A model generated the notes under the pieces. It had not been told where the DNA came from. It saw nothing but the letters and a program-made list of their open reading frames with translations, and did not search any database. This document shows positions 42,714 to 54,222 of a stretch of 64,000 bases of DNA, piece after piece. A program made the translations under genes and the position numbers. Source of the DNA: Cladopsammia gracilis (taxonomy: Eukaryota > Cnidaria > Anthozoa > Scleractinia > Dendrophylliidae). Where the stretch lies: assembly GCA_022457155.1 (NCBI GenBank), contig JAJGOT010000360.1, positions 449,001 to 513,000 on the forward strand. The letters are read 5' to 3'. Numbering within the stretch: the stretch's first letter is position 1; each line of letters begins with the position of its first letter.

Positions 42714-42880
42714 CATTTAAATGGCATGCCATTTTAATATTTTCTTTATTATCAAATTTCACAAAGGGCACGAAATTAACATGCATATTAATTGACATGT
42801 TTGTGTTATTAAGACTTCCTTTCTCATAAAGAAGCGATATGTCTGTCACTGAAGTGCACACGAACTGACACTACAGTAAA

Positions 42881-43807
42881 ATGGCGGTAACCAACTTTAC
42901 TGGAGATGGAAGCCAGGAAACGTTCGAACTGTTTTGCTCGGCCGAATTAACAGCAGGAGTACACAATCAGCTGATCTTTCTTTCCGTGCTGAACATTTTT
43001 CTGTCCATCACTGCATTTCTGGGGAATACTCTGATCCTAGTTGCCCTTCACAAGGAGACTTCACTTCATCCGCCGTCCAAACTCTTGTATCGTACCCTAG
43101 CGACAACGGACCTCTGTGTTAGCATTATTGCGGAGCCTCTTCGTGTTGCTTATTTGTTGTCTGTCGTAAACGAACGATGGAATATTTGTCGCCACGCTTT
43201 TGTTGTTTGTTTTACCGCAAGCTATATTTTGTGTGGTGTGTCTTTGTTGACAATGACTGCAATAAGCGTGGACAGACTTCTCGCCTTGTCATTGGAGCTC
43301 AGATACAAACAAGTTGTATCTTTGAAGCGGATATATCTAACGGTTACTGCTTTTTGGGTTATGTCCATTGTAGCCACAACAATGCACTTTTGGAAGTACC
43401 TTATAACTGTATGGTGTAGCTACATAGCAATTTTGCTGTGTCTAGTGATTTCAGTTGTCTCTTACATAAAAATTTTCGTCACTCTTCGTCATCATCAAAT
43501 TCATGTACAGGACAACATTAATCAAGAACAACCAAGCCAAGGAATTCCACTGAACATAGCTCGATACAGAAAGGCAGTGTCCAGTGCACTGTGGGTACAG
43601 ATGACATTATTTTTTTGTTATCTGCCGGAAGGTGTAGTGGAGGGTTCGATAACTCAAATGGGACTCTCTTCATCTGTGTTTATTGTTCGTGAGTTTATGG
43701 TCACGTTAGTTTATTTAAACTCGTCATTAAACCCAATTGTGTACTGTTGGAAGATGAATGAAGTAAGGAAAGCAGCGAAAGACACAATCAGACAACTTTG
43801 CTGTTAA
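42881..43807 (+). CDS. Class A GPCR, receptor 8 (308 aa, intact, unit B)
   Basis: Starts MAVTNFTGDGSQETF from the type-2 leader (CATAAAGAAGCGATATG, CACTACAG/TAAAATGG). All landmarks are present: GN, TLATTDLCVSI, RWNIC, VDRLLALSLEL, CYLPEG, NPIVYCW. The protein stops at ...RQLCC because TCA (Ser in receptor 5) is TAA here, removing the last three residues; the palmitoylatable cysteines remain. K replaces R in LRYKQVV. Function is that of the family (membrane receptor, ligand unknown). Confidence 0.93.
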   Translation: MAVTNFTGDGSQETFELFCSAELTAGVHNQLIFLSVLNIFLSITAFLGNTLILVALHKETSLHPPSKLLYRTLATTDLCVSIIAEPLRVAYLLSVVNERWNICRHAFVVCFTASYILCGVSLLTMTAISVDRLLALSLELRYKQVVSLKRIYLTVTAFWVMSIVATTMHFWKYLITVWCSYIAILLCLVISVVSYIKIFVTLRHHQIHVQDNINQEQPSQGIPLNIARYRKAVSSALWVQMTLFFCYLPEGVVEGSITQMGLSSSVFIVREFMVTLVYLNSSLNPIVYCWKMNEVRKAAKDTIRQLCC

Positions 43808-43954
43808 AGGAGTTAGTATTTGTTTCGTGTAAGGCAATATCTTGAACGTGGAGTAACATAGTAACATTGTAATGAGATTTGTAAAGTATAAACGGAAAGT
43901 CAGAATTGCAACTAGTGCTTAACTTTACCTTTAATAGCACCAGGACACAGGAGT

Positions 43955-44517
43955 CATCATCATCATCTAGGCCTATTGCGCCAATGAGGCGCACAGGGCC
44001 TGCACATGGGTTTTCCACTGAAGCCTGTCTTGTGCGGCGGTTCGCACCTCACACCAGGACTGCCACCCTGCTTTTGTCCTCTCTCTCTCTACTGTGCGCC
44101 GCCAGGTTGTTTTTGGCCGACCTCTCCTTCTCTTCCCCTCAGGAGCCCATGTCAGGGCTGTAACACAGTCGTTATCCGGATGTTTTCTAAGGATGTGTCC
44201 AATGAAACGCCATCTCCTTCTTCTTACTTCCTCGCTCAGCCTGTCTACGTTTGCCCTTTCCAGTAGCTCCTTGTTAGTAACCTTATCCTGCCATTTGATC
44301 TTCAATATCCTCCTCAGGCAACGATTTTGGAACACATTGATCTTTTGTGCATCACCTTCATTCATTTTCCATGTCTCGCATCCATACATTAAAACGGGTT
44401 TAACCAGCGTCTTGTATAACTTGATCTTTGTTTTCTTCGTCACACTGTTGGAATTCCATACTCTGTTCAGTTTCACAAATGCTCCTCTCGCTTTCCCTAG
44501 CCTAGCTTTAATGTCCT
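43955..44517 (-). mobile_element. 5'-truncated LINE insertion (unit B)
   Basis: 563 bp flanked by the 9-bp target duplication CACAGGAGT (43946-43954, 44518-44526). The minus strand is open for about 180 codons. It encodes the C-terminal end of a non-LTR reverse transcriptase polyprotein: KTLVKPVLMYGCETW, then NVFQNRCLRRIL, RRRWRFIGHILR, and the basic KRRRGRPKTTW region. The element's 3' tail is (GAT)n (reads CATCATCATCATC at the left edge), as in RTE-like elements with short trinucleotide tails; the clade is my inference. The body is truncated at its 5' end, so it is inactive. Confidence 0.85.
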
Positions 44518-44526
44518 CACAGGAGT

Positions 44527-46113
44527 ATCTAGTATATTTTCTTTCACTGTTGAGCATTTTAAATCCCTATCAGTGTAAAAACAGCAATAAATATATGGTT
44601 TAAGTATCAGGTTTTCTGAGGTGTCGATTTTATTTCTGAGAAATTCTACTTTTACCTGAAAACGGTCTCTTGTCGCCCACCACCAGGCTGCAGTTGTTGA
44701 AAGAGCGGCGGATCAGCCTTATTCAGTACTGAGATAAATCGTTATATAGCGGATGAGGTGTATTAATTTGAATATACTTTATCCGCCGAATAGCGATTCA
44801 TATAATGGATATAGCTATCACTAAGCCCAGGAGGAAGAATAAAATTTGACGGCCTACCACAATTCGGGACAAACAGCGAAAGCAATTAAGTTTTGCAGGG
44901 AAACTTGTGAACTTCGATGTACAAAGGTTGGAAATTTTCTTCTTTGTCCATTATTTGTTGTTCAGGCGTCGTTATTCAAAACACTGGAAAATTCGTAATT
45001 TTGAAAAGAAAACAATTTATCGCGTCCATAAAGGAAAATAAAGAAGATTTTCACACCAAGCGGCATCAACCTGACCTCAAATGCTGATGCTATGTGGCTG
45101 GTTGTCTACAATTTTCGCTCTGTTCTTCAATGTTTTTCTATTTTTAATTTATTTTCAAGATCTGCTTTACATGTACAGCGAAGTCAGACAAGTATTCAAA
45201 GGTAACTAAACATATGAGAAACGAGAACGGCATCTACAAACTCACCAAACTAGTTAAAAGGAACGGAAATTTGATTTTCAATCGATACTACAAACACAGC
45301 CCAAAACAAAAATATTTTGACTTTTGGAATAAACATTTTGTTCATGTTTTTGCGCGGACCATGTATCTGCAGGTGCAAATTGGAACTTCCCGATGAAGTT
45401 ATAATTAGGCTAAACAAACATGGCCTTTTTTATCATGCTAAAGCCACCAGTTAGACCGGCATATAACCCGCATATCATCTACTTTTTTTGATGTTATCAA
45501 TTAGTGTAAAATTGGTTTGAGGAATACGAATTTTGGGGCGTAGAATTGATGTGCAATGACCTTCAGAGCCCATGGGGGAGCACGGAGGAAGATGATATTG
45601 GAAGGACTGGAACCCAAATGAGGGCAGTAGTTACACAGGTGGAAACCGTGCCACAGGGACTCCGCTCAAATGAGCCACGTGGATCGGCCGATTGTTTTGA
45701 TTAAGATTGATGACAAGTTTGAGGGTATAGTTTGGGCTGTAGTATGTGTTGCATTCGGTGTGACTTAGAACCGGCCGATTATTTAGAGCGGGTATGGTCA
45801 CAATGGTTTTAGACGCTAATTTGGGAAGGGCCTTCCAGTTCGCTGTTAAAAAAATGACTGGTCCCTCATCGGATATCAAAAACGATAAAACGATAAAGCA
45901 AATATTTTAAGTGCAAAAATAGTAATATTAAAAGAATTATTTCATGATAGTGCCATTTCCATCACTGTCCAATGGCGCTTTACAGATTGATCCCAAAAAT
46001 GACCAAAACAATAAAACCGAAAACCGCAATGCCCCTCTCAGACAGGTGTTCTTATAAAGAAGCGAGATAAGTTAAAGAGCACAGTGAGCACAACCTACTT
46101 TCATTGCAGTAAT
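44527..46113 (+). other. Unit B flank between LINE and pseudogene
   Basis: Co-linear with 34764-36414, except that unit A has a poly-G tract where B reads GAGCGGGTATGGTCAC. No gene. Confidence 0.6.
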
Positions 46114-47054
46114 ATGCCCATTAAACCTACTTTACTGGGGATGCAAGCCAGGAAATGTTCGAACTGTTTTGCTAGGCAGAATTAACTGCAGGTGTACACA
46201 ATCAGCTGATCTTTCTTTCCGTGCTGAACATCTTTCTGTCCATCACTGCATTTCTAGGGAATACTCTGATCCTAGTTGCCCTTCACAAGGAGACTTCACT
46301 TCATCCGCCGTCCAAACTCTTGTATCGTACCCTAGCGACAACTGATCTCTGTGTTGGTATCATTGCGGAGCCTCTTCGTGTTGCTTATTTGTTGTCTGTG
46401 GTAAACGAACGATGGAATATTTGTCGCCACGCTTTTGTTTTTTGTTTTACCACTGGCTATATTTTGTGTGGTGTGTCTTTGTTGACAATGAGTGCAATAA
46501 GCGTGGACAGACTTCTCGCCTTGTTATTGGAGCTCAGATACAGACAAGTTGTAACTTTGAAGCGGATATATCTAACGGTTACTGCTTTTTGGGTTATGTC
46601 CATTGTAGCCACAACAATGCACTTTTGGAAGTACCTTATAACTGTATGGTGTAGCTACATAGCTATATTGCTGTGTCTAGTGATCTCAATTGTCTCTTAT
46701 ACAAAAATTTTCCTCACTCTCCGTAATCATGAAATTCATGAACAGGACAACATTAATCAAGAACATCCGAGCCAAAAAACAGAAACAGAAAGATACAGAA
46801 AGGCAGTGTCCAGTGCACTGTGGGTACAGATGACATTTTTTTTTTGTTATCTGCCGGAAGGTGTTGTGGAGAGTTTGATAACTCAGTTGGGGCTCTCTTC
46901 ATCTGTGTTTATTGCACGTGAGTTTATGGTAACTTTAGTTTACTTAAACTCGTCATTATACCCAATTGTGTACTGTTGGAAGATGAATGAAGTAAGGCAA
47001 GCAGTAAAGGACACAATCAGACAACTTTGCTGTTCAACGAGCTCTACCGCTTGA
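46114..47054 (+). pseudogene. GPCR pseudogene, unit B
   Basis: Same lesions as the unit A copy: shifted start (ATGCCCATTAAACC), in-frame TAG at 46173-46175, KTETE loop and LYPIVY in TM7. The frame is open from GTG 46221 for 277 codons. The tail is one codon shorter (STSSTA) by a 3-bp deletion. Confidence 0.85.
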
Positions 47055-47213
47055 GCGCGGTAATAATTGTCTATAAAGATGTAAAATATAAAAACGCGTA
47101 AGTTATATTGATAATTGCAAACTGTAAATAACAATATTAGTTGTTTATATATAGGAAAATAGTAACGATAATCAATTGTACAAAGCTGAATAAATGGAAG
47201 GACGTACGATTAA

Positions 47214-47351
47214 GCCTGGTTTCCATATGATCGCTACGATCGCTGCGAGCGGTACGATAACCGAAAAACGAGACCGGCGATCGTAGAGATCGTAACGATC
47301 GAAGCGATCGTGTTGGTTTCCATATGATCTTTACGATCGCTAGCAGGATCA
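47214..47351. mobile_element. CGATCG MITE relic, unit B
   Basis: Copy of the 37518-37655 relic, with two TGGTTTCCATATGATC ends in direct orientation. Confidence 0.65.
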
Positions 47352-47756
47352 CTTTCATACATTCGCAGCTCGAGGAGGCCTGGATCTAGTTAACAACCAG
47401 AAAAACACAGGAGGACTCTGGGATACGTAAATCGACACTGCAATGCTTTTCCATTCAACTATTCAATATACATAGAGTTGATTCTGAAAATAACTTTCTA
47501 GGGGTGATAGGCACTTTCACGAGTTCCCTCTCCATGACTCCCTTCGGGTAGAATCCACACATATTATCCCCCTTATCTTACGAAAACAAATCCGCGACCA
47601 CTCCTCGGACTCACTCACCATTTCAGCCTAGCATTCTTGAATATAAAATGTAGTTATGGGCGGTATTTTTTTCTTGTCATTTTCTTTTATGGGTTGAATT
47701 TTAGGTCAGCTCTGTAATTTTGTTGTGAGTCTTTAAAATCGAGTCTTACCTTTATA

Positions 47757-48585
47757 GCGGAGCACTTGCCAGGCCGAAGGCCTGGCTGCGCAGCTCCATA
47801 CTCATAGAACCTATGCCGTCATTTTTTATGGTCATGGCCAGCGGAATGTTTCGCGGGCGCGTGTGTGCCCGTCCGCCCGCGGTGGTGTTGGAACAACATC
47901 CGGGATCTTGAAAGCAAGGCTTTGTTTTTCGCGCGGCCACACAGCCGTGAGCTCGGTGTTTTGTTGTGTCTAGCGGAGAATTAAAGTCGTTATTTTCTTG
48001 CATTTTTTCGCGGTTTGCTACTCAAGACAGGGATACTAATTAAGGTATACTCCGAAGCCGCTTTAGTGGAAAAAGACAAGCTTTCAGGGATAAAATCTTG
48101 CTTCGAGGAACTTTATGTATGACGTTTTTATCAATGCAGGAGATGTTTGTTTTCTACGGATTTCAGAACCAGATGCGGAGATTTGAATTTCCAAGCAAGC
48201 GAGGGACTTAAAGGTTAAACAGATTACAGTTTTCGATGAGAATTTATGTTGATACCAATCTGTGAGTGACTTTTTATTAGTGTTATTGTTAGTTTTGGAG
48301 AATTGATTTTAAAACGTGCTTAAATTCAGTTGTATCGATCTCTTGAATTTCATTGAAGAAAGCTTGAACTCGATGAGCTATAATTAAATGGTACGCGTTT
48401 TGCTTTTAAACGTAAACTAATGGAGATTTGAATAAATTTTTTCGAAAGAAGATTGTGTTGTCCATTTTTATGTGTTTGTTCATTCATTACATAGATTGAA
48501 AAGCGATTTTATGTAAACAAAACAAGACTTTGATTTCCTAGTACAGTTCTATCTTCACTCGCATCGCCTTAGAGTGATTTTAGTT
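47757..48585 (+). mobile_element. R1 copy 5, truncated
   Basis: Equivalent of 38061-38889, joined to the receptor fragment at the MITE remnant AGAGTGATTTTAGTT. Confidence 0.75.
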
Positions 48586-49132
48586 CAGACTTCTGGCCCT
48601 GTTATTGGGTCTCAGATACAGAAAAGTTGTAACTTTGAAGCGGATATATCTAACGGTTACTGTTTTTTGGGTTCTGTCCATTGTAGCCACCACAATGCAC
48701 TTTTGGAAGTACCTTATAACTTTATGGTGTAGTTTCATAATTATATCACTGTGTCTATTGATCTCAATTGTCTCTTATGCAAAAATTTTCCTCACTCTCC
48801 GTCAACATCAAATTCATGAACAGGACAACACTGATAAAGAACAACCGAGTCAAGCGGGAATTCAACTGAACATTGCGCGATACAGAAAGGCAGTGTTCAG
48901 TGCTCTGTGGGTGCAGTTGACATTAGTGGTCTGTTATTTGCCGTTTGGTATAGTGGAGGCTGTGATAACTCAAATGGGACTGTCTTCATCTGTGTTTATT
49001 GCTCGCAAGTTTATGATAACTATAGTCTGCTTAAACTCATCATTAAACCCAATCGTGTACTGTTGGAAGATGAATGAAGTAAGGCAAGCAGTGAAGGACA
49101 CAATCAGACAACTTCGCTGTTCATCGAGTTAG
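48586..49132 (+). pseudogene. GPCR 3' fragment (TM4-TM7), unit B
   Basis: Same 175-codon fragment as in unit A with identical protein. The junction reads CAGACTTCTGGCCCTG, closer to the intact receptor 2 sequence than unit A (CAGTCTTC). Confidence 0.87.
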
Positions 49133-49320
49133 TATTTGTTTCGTATAAATCAATAATTTGAGCGCGGTAATAATTTTAATGAACCCCTTGAGGTTTGTAA
49201 AGTATAAAAGTCAGAATTGTAACTTCTGCTAAACTTTACTTTTTAGCATCAGGACTCTTGAGTATACAGCATATCTTCTTTAACTCCTGAGCATTTTAAA
49301 TCCTGATTGTGTAAAAATAA

Positions 49321-49671
49321 AACACTAAAAAAACAAGTGACACACTCAACCCCGCAGTCTGGCCAGTACCTTACGTATGCGCACAGCCATATCACCCTGG
49401 CAGTGGCAGCCATGGACAGCTGTTTCGTCCTTGTTAGGACTCATCAGCATGGCATAGCCGTCGGACCCCTGCACGACCCGAAAGTCGTTTTTAGGTGCCC
49501 TTTACTGCCAAGGCGGATGCAAGCATCCCTCCACACAACACATGTGGTAGCTGTTGGCTGGGGAGAGCATGGCCGTCCTCCCACGGCATGAGTATGGGGA
49601 AGTGGATCAGCATTTTGGCTGATCGGTGTGGTTGGTGTTTGAGTGTGCCACTTGCTTTTTTCGTGTTTCTA
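49321..49671 (-). mobile_element. Hammerhead-bearing TIR element, unit B
   Basis: Complete 351-bp copy with the same 12-bp target repeats (49309-49320, 49672-49683) and TIRs as unit A. One visible change is GGGGAGGTGG to GGGGAAGTGG. Confidence 0.85.
49409..49453 (-). ncRNA. Hammerhead ribozyme, type I (unit B)
   Basis: Identical to the unit A ribozyme in all stems and core positions. Confidence 0.88.
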
Positions 49672-49683
49672 GTGTAAAAATAA

Positions 49684-52335
49684 CAGTAAAAATATGCTTA
49701 AAGTATCAGGCTGTCTGAGGTGTCGATTTTGTTTCCTGAGTTATCACACCATTGCTGAAAACTTTCTGTTGTCGCCCACTACCAGGTTTCAGTTCCGTTG
49801 GATAGCGATTCGTCAAATGGATAAAGCTATTACCAAGCCCAGGAGGAATAATAAAATATAACGTGGGCCTACCCCAATTCGGGACTAACAACAATTGTTT
49901 TGATGGCAATTGTATTTCGCACGGAAACTTGTGAACTTCGATAGTGATGCACAAAGGTTGGAAATTTTCTTGTTTAACGATTATTTGTTATTCAGGCGTC
50001 ATTCAAAATACTACAAAAGTTCGTACTTTTGAAAAGAAAACAATTGGAGATGGCTTTCACACAAACGGCACCGACTCTGACAATATAATCTAGCTGGTTG
50101 TCTGCAATTTTTGCTTTGTTATTCAATTTTTTATTATTTTAAATTTATTTTCAAGATTTGTTTTGCATATTCAGCAAAGTCGGACAAGTGTACAAAGGCA
50201 TCTAGGAAAATGAGAAACGAGAACGGCATCGCAGTACAAACTCACCAAATTAGTTGTAAAAAGGAACGGAAATTTTGCTTTCAATCGACACTAGAAAACA
50301 CAAACACACACTAAGATAGTTCATCTTTAATTTTGGGATAAACATTTATTTTTTATTAATGTTCTTTGCGCGGACCATGTATCTGCAGGTGCAAAAATTA
50401 GGTGTTATTGGTCGAACTGCAAATTGGAACTTTGAGACCCGCTCAGTTAATTATGGAGTATGAAGTTATAATTAGGCTAAACAAACATGGACCTTTTTAT
50501 CATGCTAAAGCCACCAGTTTATCCGACGTTTAAATATGCATATAACCTGCAAATCATCTAATTTTTGTGATGTTATCAATAAGTGTAGAATTGGTTTGAG
50601 GGAATACGAACTTTGGGGCGTAGAATTGATGTGCAATGGCCTTCAGAGCTCATGAGGGGGCATGGAGGAAGATCTTATTGGAAGGACTGGAACCCAATTG
50701 AGGCTATGGAGGGAACAGGTACACAGGTGGACACCGTGTCTTCGGGATCCCGCTATTTAGTGCGGGTACGGTCACAATGTTTTTTGACGCCAATTTGGGA
50801 AGGGCCAATATTTTTGAAATACAAACGGAGGGGGGTGGGGGCACCAATTTTCTAGTTCCCTGCTAAAAATGACCTGTCCCTTAGTGGTATGAGCTGCGTT
50901 TTAGCGCGACAAGGACAAAAAGGGAAAAGTTCATATTTTTCTCTATTCTTGATTTTCGAGTGGTTAACTGTTGCACCTTTATTATAAAATTCACACAAAT
51001 ACAAGGTTTTTTAAAACGTGTTTTGTACAGGAGATCAGTTGTAACACATGCTAACGTTTAACTCAGGGCAAGAAAAGCGACGAAAAGGCTGCTAATGAAG
51101 ACCTTTCAAGGTGTTTTTATAAACCCTTCTAAATTATTTGTCTGGGTTTTACCGTTCAGAACTGAGGCAAAATCATCCTCGGAGACCCAGGGGCAATTAG
51201 CTGGGGCGCGACGAAAATCGGCATAAGTTTTCAAGAATGCCGATTTTCGTCACGCCCCAACTAATTGCCCCTGGGTCTCCGAGGATGAGGCAAAATTAGA
51301 AGGGTTTTGTACTTTGTATAGAGCTATCACAGCACAATAATGCCTATATCTCACCCTTGCATTAGGATGTTGGTTTTGGCCAGCGGGTAGTTTTCATCAC
51401 GCTCTTTATAAAAGTCTCATAAAATCTCATAATTCCACAAATTTAGTTTTTGTGACGTCATCACATTAGGACTCTATTCTACTTTTTCCAAAATCGATAG
51501 CTCTCCACATCGACAAACTCGATGATATCATACCAAACGGACAAAAAATATCCCACTAAAGTAAGTTTATACCAAGATGTGGGCCATTTCCATCTTCGCA
51601 TGTAAAAATCCATGATGAATATCAAACCGGACGAACCGAAATAAGTTATACAAAACGGTGCCAAAAGTATTCTGCACGTGAGCGCAGCATGAGGACTTCA
51701 GCTGACGTCAGTAATATACAAATAAACATTCGTTATTTCAAATTAGGCTACAATTAGATGATAGCAATACTGTACTAGTTTTACCTATAAAGTTGACAGT
51801 TTGATATAAATAATGCAATCCGTTCACATTAATGAAAATTATTACCAAATAATAAGCGGAACGCTCCTAGTATTTTGACTGCAAAAGGCAAAAAAAGTTC
51901 GCCTAATTAAATACCTGTCGCGAGTTTTTTTTTGCCGTCATTGCATGTGTATTGATAAAAAATTAAATGTTTAAGGACCACCACTGTGTGGGCACGCGGT
52001 CTTCAAAGATCTTCAAAGAGTACCAGCCAGGTGGAAGAGATAAGCGACAATTATTGGTCATTTAACACAACGACAAACCATGATAAACAATGAGGCAGAA
52101 ACATTAATGAGAAAATACCGAATGTTGTCTATTACAGTCTCAACATTCGTGTGTTTTTAAGAATTGGACTTCAAATGATAGCATTATGCATACAGCATTT
52201 CTTTAATATCTATCTACGTGTACTTTAATGAAAACATTCACAGCCAAGTGAACTTTTCAATTTTTTTTGTTTTCGAAAACTCACTGCTGGTTATGAAAAA
52301 GCACTGTATTTGGCGTGTGTACGTTATTGAAGCTG
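49684..52335 (+). other. Unit B 3' flank leading to receptor 11
   Basis: Co-linear with 39988-42639; complete foldback element at 51174-51287. No gene. Confidence 0.6.
51174..51287. mobile_element. Foldback MITE, complete (unit B)
   Basis: Copy of 41478-41591 with both arms intact and AGGCAAAAT on both sides. Confidence 0.85.
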
Positions 52336-52409
52336 ATTACACCTACTTTCATTGCAGTAATATGCCGATAACTAACTTTACTGGGGATGCAGGCCAAAAA
52401 ACCGTGTAG
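52336..52409 (+). pseudogene. Dead leader/start relic upstream of receptor 11
   Basis: Same 15-codon MPITNFTGD... relic as at 42640-42713. Confidence 0.7.
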
Positions 52410-52576
52410 CATTTAAATGGCATGCCATTTTAATATTTTCTTTATTATCAAATTTCACAAAGGGCACGAAATTAACATGCATATTAATTGACATGTTTGT
52501 GTTATTAAGACTTCCTTTCTCATAAAGAAGCGATATGTCTGTCACTGAAGTGCACACGAACTGACACTACAGTAAA

Positions 52577-53503
52577 ATGGCGGTAACCAACTTTACTGGA
52601 GATGGAAGCCAGGAAACGTTCGAACTGTTTTGCTCGGCCGAATTAACAGCAGGAGTACACAATCAGCTGATCTTTCTTTCCGTGCTGAACATTTTTCTGT
52701 CCATCACTGCATTTCTGGGGAATACTCTGATCCTAGTTGCCCTTCACAAGGAGACTTCACTTCATCCGCCGTCCAAACTCTTGTATCGTACCCTAGCGAC
52801 AACGGACCTCTGTGTTAGCATTATTGCGGAGCCTCTTCGTGTTGCTTATTTGTTGTCTGTGGTAAACGAACGATGGAATATTTGTCGCCACGCTTTTGTT
52901 GTTTGTTTTACCGCAAGCTATATTTTGTGTGGTGTGTCTTTGTTGACAATGACTGCAATAAGCGTGGACAGACTTCTCGCCTTGTCATTGGAGCTCAGAT
53001 ACAAACAAGTTGTATCTTTGAAGCGGATATATCTAACGGTTACTGCTTTTTGGGTTATGTCCATTGTAGCCACAACAATGCACTTTTGGAAGTACCTTAT
53101 AACTGTATGGTGTAGCTACATAGCAATTTTGCTGTGTCTAGTGATTTCAGTTGTCTCTTACATAAAAATTTTTGTCACTCTTCGTCATCATCAAATTCAT
53201 GTACAGGACAACATTAATCAAGAACAACCAAGCCAAGGAATTCCACTGAACATAGCTCGATACAGAAAGGCAGTGTCCAGTGCACTGTGGGTACAGATGA
53301 CATTATTTTTTTGTTATCTGCCGGAAGGTGTAGTGGAGGGTTCGATAACTCAAATGGGACTCTCTTCATCTGTGTTTATTGTTCGTGAGTTTATGGTCAC
53401 GTTAGTTTATTTAAACTCGTCATTAAACCCAATTGTGTACTGTTGGAAGATGAATGAAGTAAGGAAAGCAGCGAAAGACACAATCAGACAACTTTGCTGT
53501 TAA
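52577..53503 (+). CDS. Class A GPCR, receptor 11 (308 aa, intact, unit C)
   Basis: Protein identical to receptor 8; the two visible nucleotide differences are synonymous (GTC/GTG, TTC/TTT). Same early stop after RQLCC. Either a very recent duplicate or an assembly duplicate. Confidence 0.92.
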   Translation: MAVTNFTGDGSQETFELFCSAELTAGVHNQLIFLSVLNIFLSITAFLGNTLILVALHKETSLHPPSKLLYRTLATTDLCVSIIAEPLRVAYLLSVVNERWNICRHAFVVCFTASYILCGVSLLTMTAISVDRLLALSLELRYKQVVSLKRIYLTVTAFWVMSIVATTMHFWKYLITVWCSYIAILLCLVISVVSYIKIFVTLRHHQIHVQDNINQEQPSQGIPLNIARYRKAVSSALWVQMTLFFCYLPEGVVEGSITQMGLSSSVFIVREFMVTLVYLNSSLNPIVYCWKMNEVRKAAKDTIRQLCC

Positions 53504-53650
53504 AGGAGTTAGTATTTGTTTCGTGTAAGGCAATATCTTGAACGTGGAGTAACATAGTAACATTGTAATGAGATTTGTAAAGTATAAACGGAAAGTCAGA
53601 ATTGCAACTAGTGCTTAACTTTACCTTTAATAGCACCAGGACACAGGAGT

Positions 53651-54213
53651 CATCATCATCATCTAGGCCTATTGCGCCAATGAGGCGCACAGGGCCTGCA
53701 CATGGGTTTTCCACTGAAGCCTGTCTTGTGCGGCGGTTCGCACCTCACACCAGGACTGCCACCCTGCTTTTGTCCTCTCTCTCTCTACTGTGCGCCGCCA
53801 GGTTGTTTTTGGCCGACCTCTCCTTCTCTTCCCCTCAGGAGCCCATGTCAGGGCTGTAACACAGTCGTTATCCGGATGTTTTCTAAGGATGTGTCCAATG
53901 AAACGCCATCTCCTTCTTCTTACTTCCTCGCTCAGCCTGTCTACGTTTGCCCTTTCCAGTAGCTCCTTGTTAGTAACCTTATCCTGCCATTTGATCTTCA
54001 ATATCCTCCTCAGGCAACGATTTTGGAACACATTGATCTTTTGTGCATCACCTTCATTCATTTTCCATGTCTCGCATCCATACATTAAAACGGGTTTAAC
54101 CAGCGTCTTGTATAACTTGATCTTTGTTTTCTTCGTCACACTGTTGGAATTCCATACTCTGTTCAGTTTCACAAATGCTCCTCTCGCTTTCCCTAGCCTA
54201 GCTTTAATGTCCT
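53651..54213 (-). mobile_element. 5'-truncated LINE insertion (unit C)
   Basis: Copy of the unit B insertion with the same CACAGGAGT repeats (53642-53650, 54214-54222) and identical minus-strand reading frame. It was duplicated with the unit rather than inserted independently. Confidence 0.85.
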
Positions 54214-54222
54214 CACAGGAGT

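Larger units (their letters stand above)
33678..42880 (+). repeat. Tandem unit A (oldest, 9.2 kb)
   Basis: First unit of the head-to-tail array. Gene order: intact receptor 5, pseudogene (36415), CGATCG MITE, truncated R1, receptor 3' fragment, hammerhead element, flank with foldback element, and dead leader relic. It lacks the LINE insertion found in B-D and has private differences (poly-G at 36063-36078, GTTTTC at 40430, longer pseudogene tail). Pieces resemble receptor 3 with its flank, and the second half of receptor 1 with its flank. The unit therefore looks assembled by rearrangement of the older single genes. Confidence 0.85.
42881..52576 (+). repeat. Tandem unit B (9,696 bp)
   Basis: Same gene order as unit A plus the 563-bp LINE insertion. 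Compared with unit C I saw only a handful of substitutions (for example at about 43,167, 43,475, 44,684, 44,745, 45,405 and 45,795), so B and C are about 99.9% identical. Coordinates in C are B plus 9,696. Confidence 0.9.

Noticed and set aside
44094..44603. 169-codon plus-strand frame, repeated in units C and D
   Set aside because: It is antisense to the LINE reverse transcriptase frame, whose protein motifs are clear on the minus strand.
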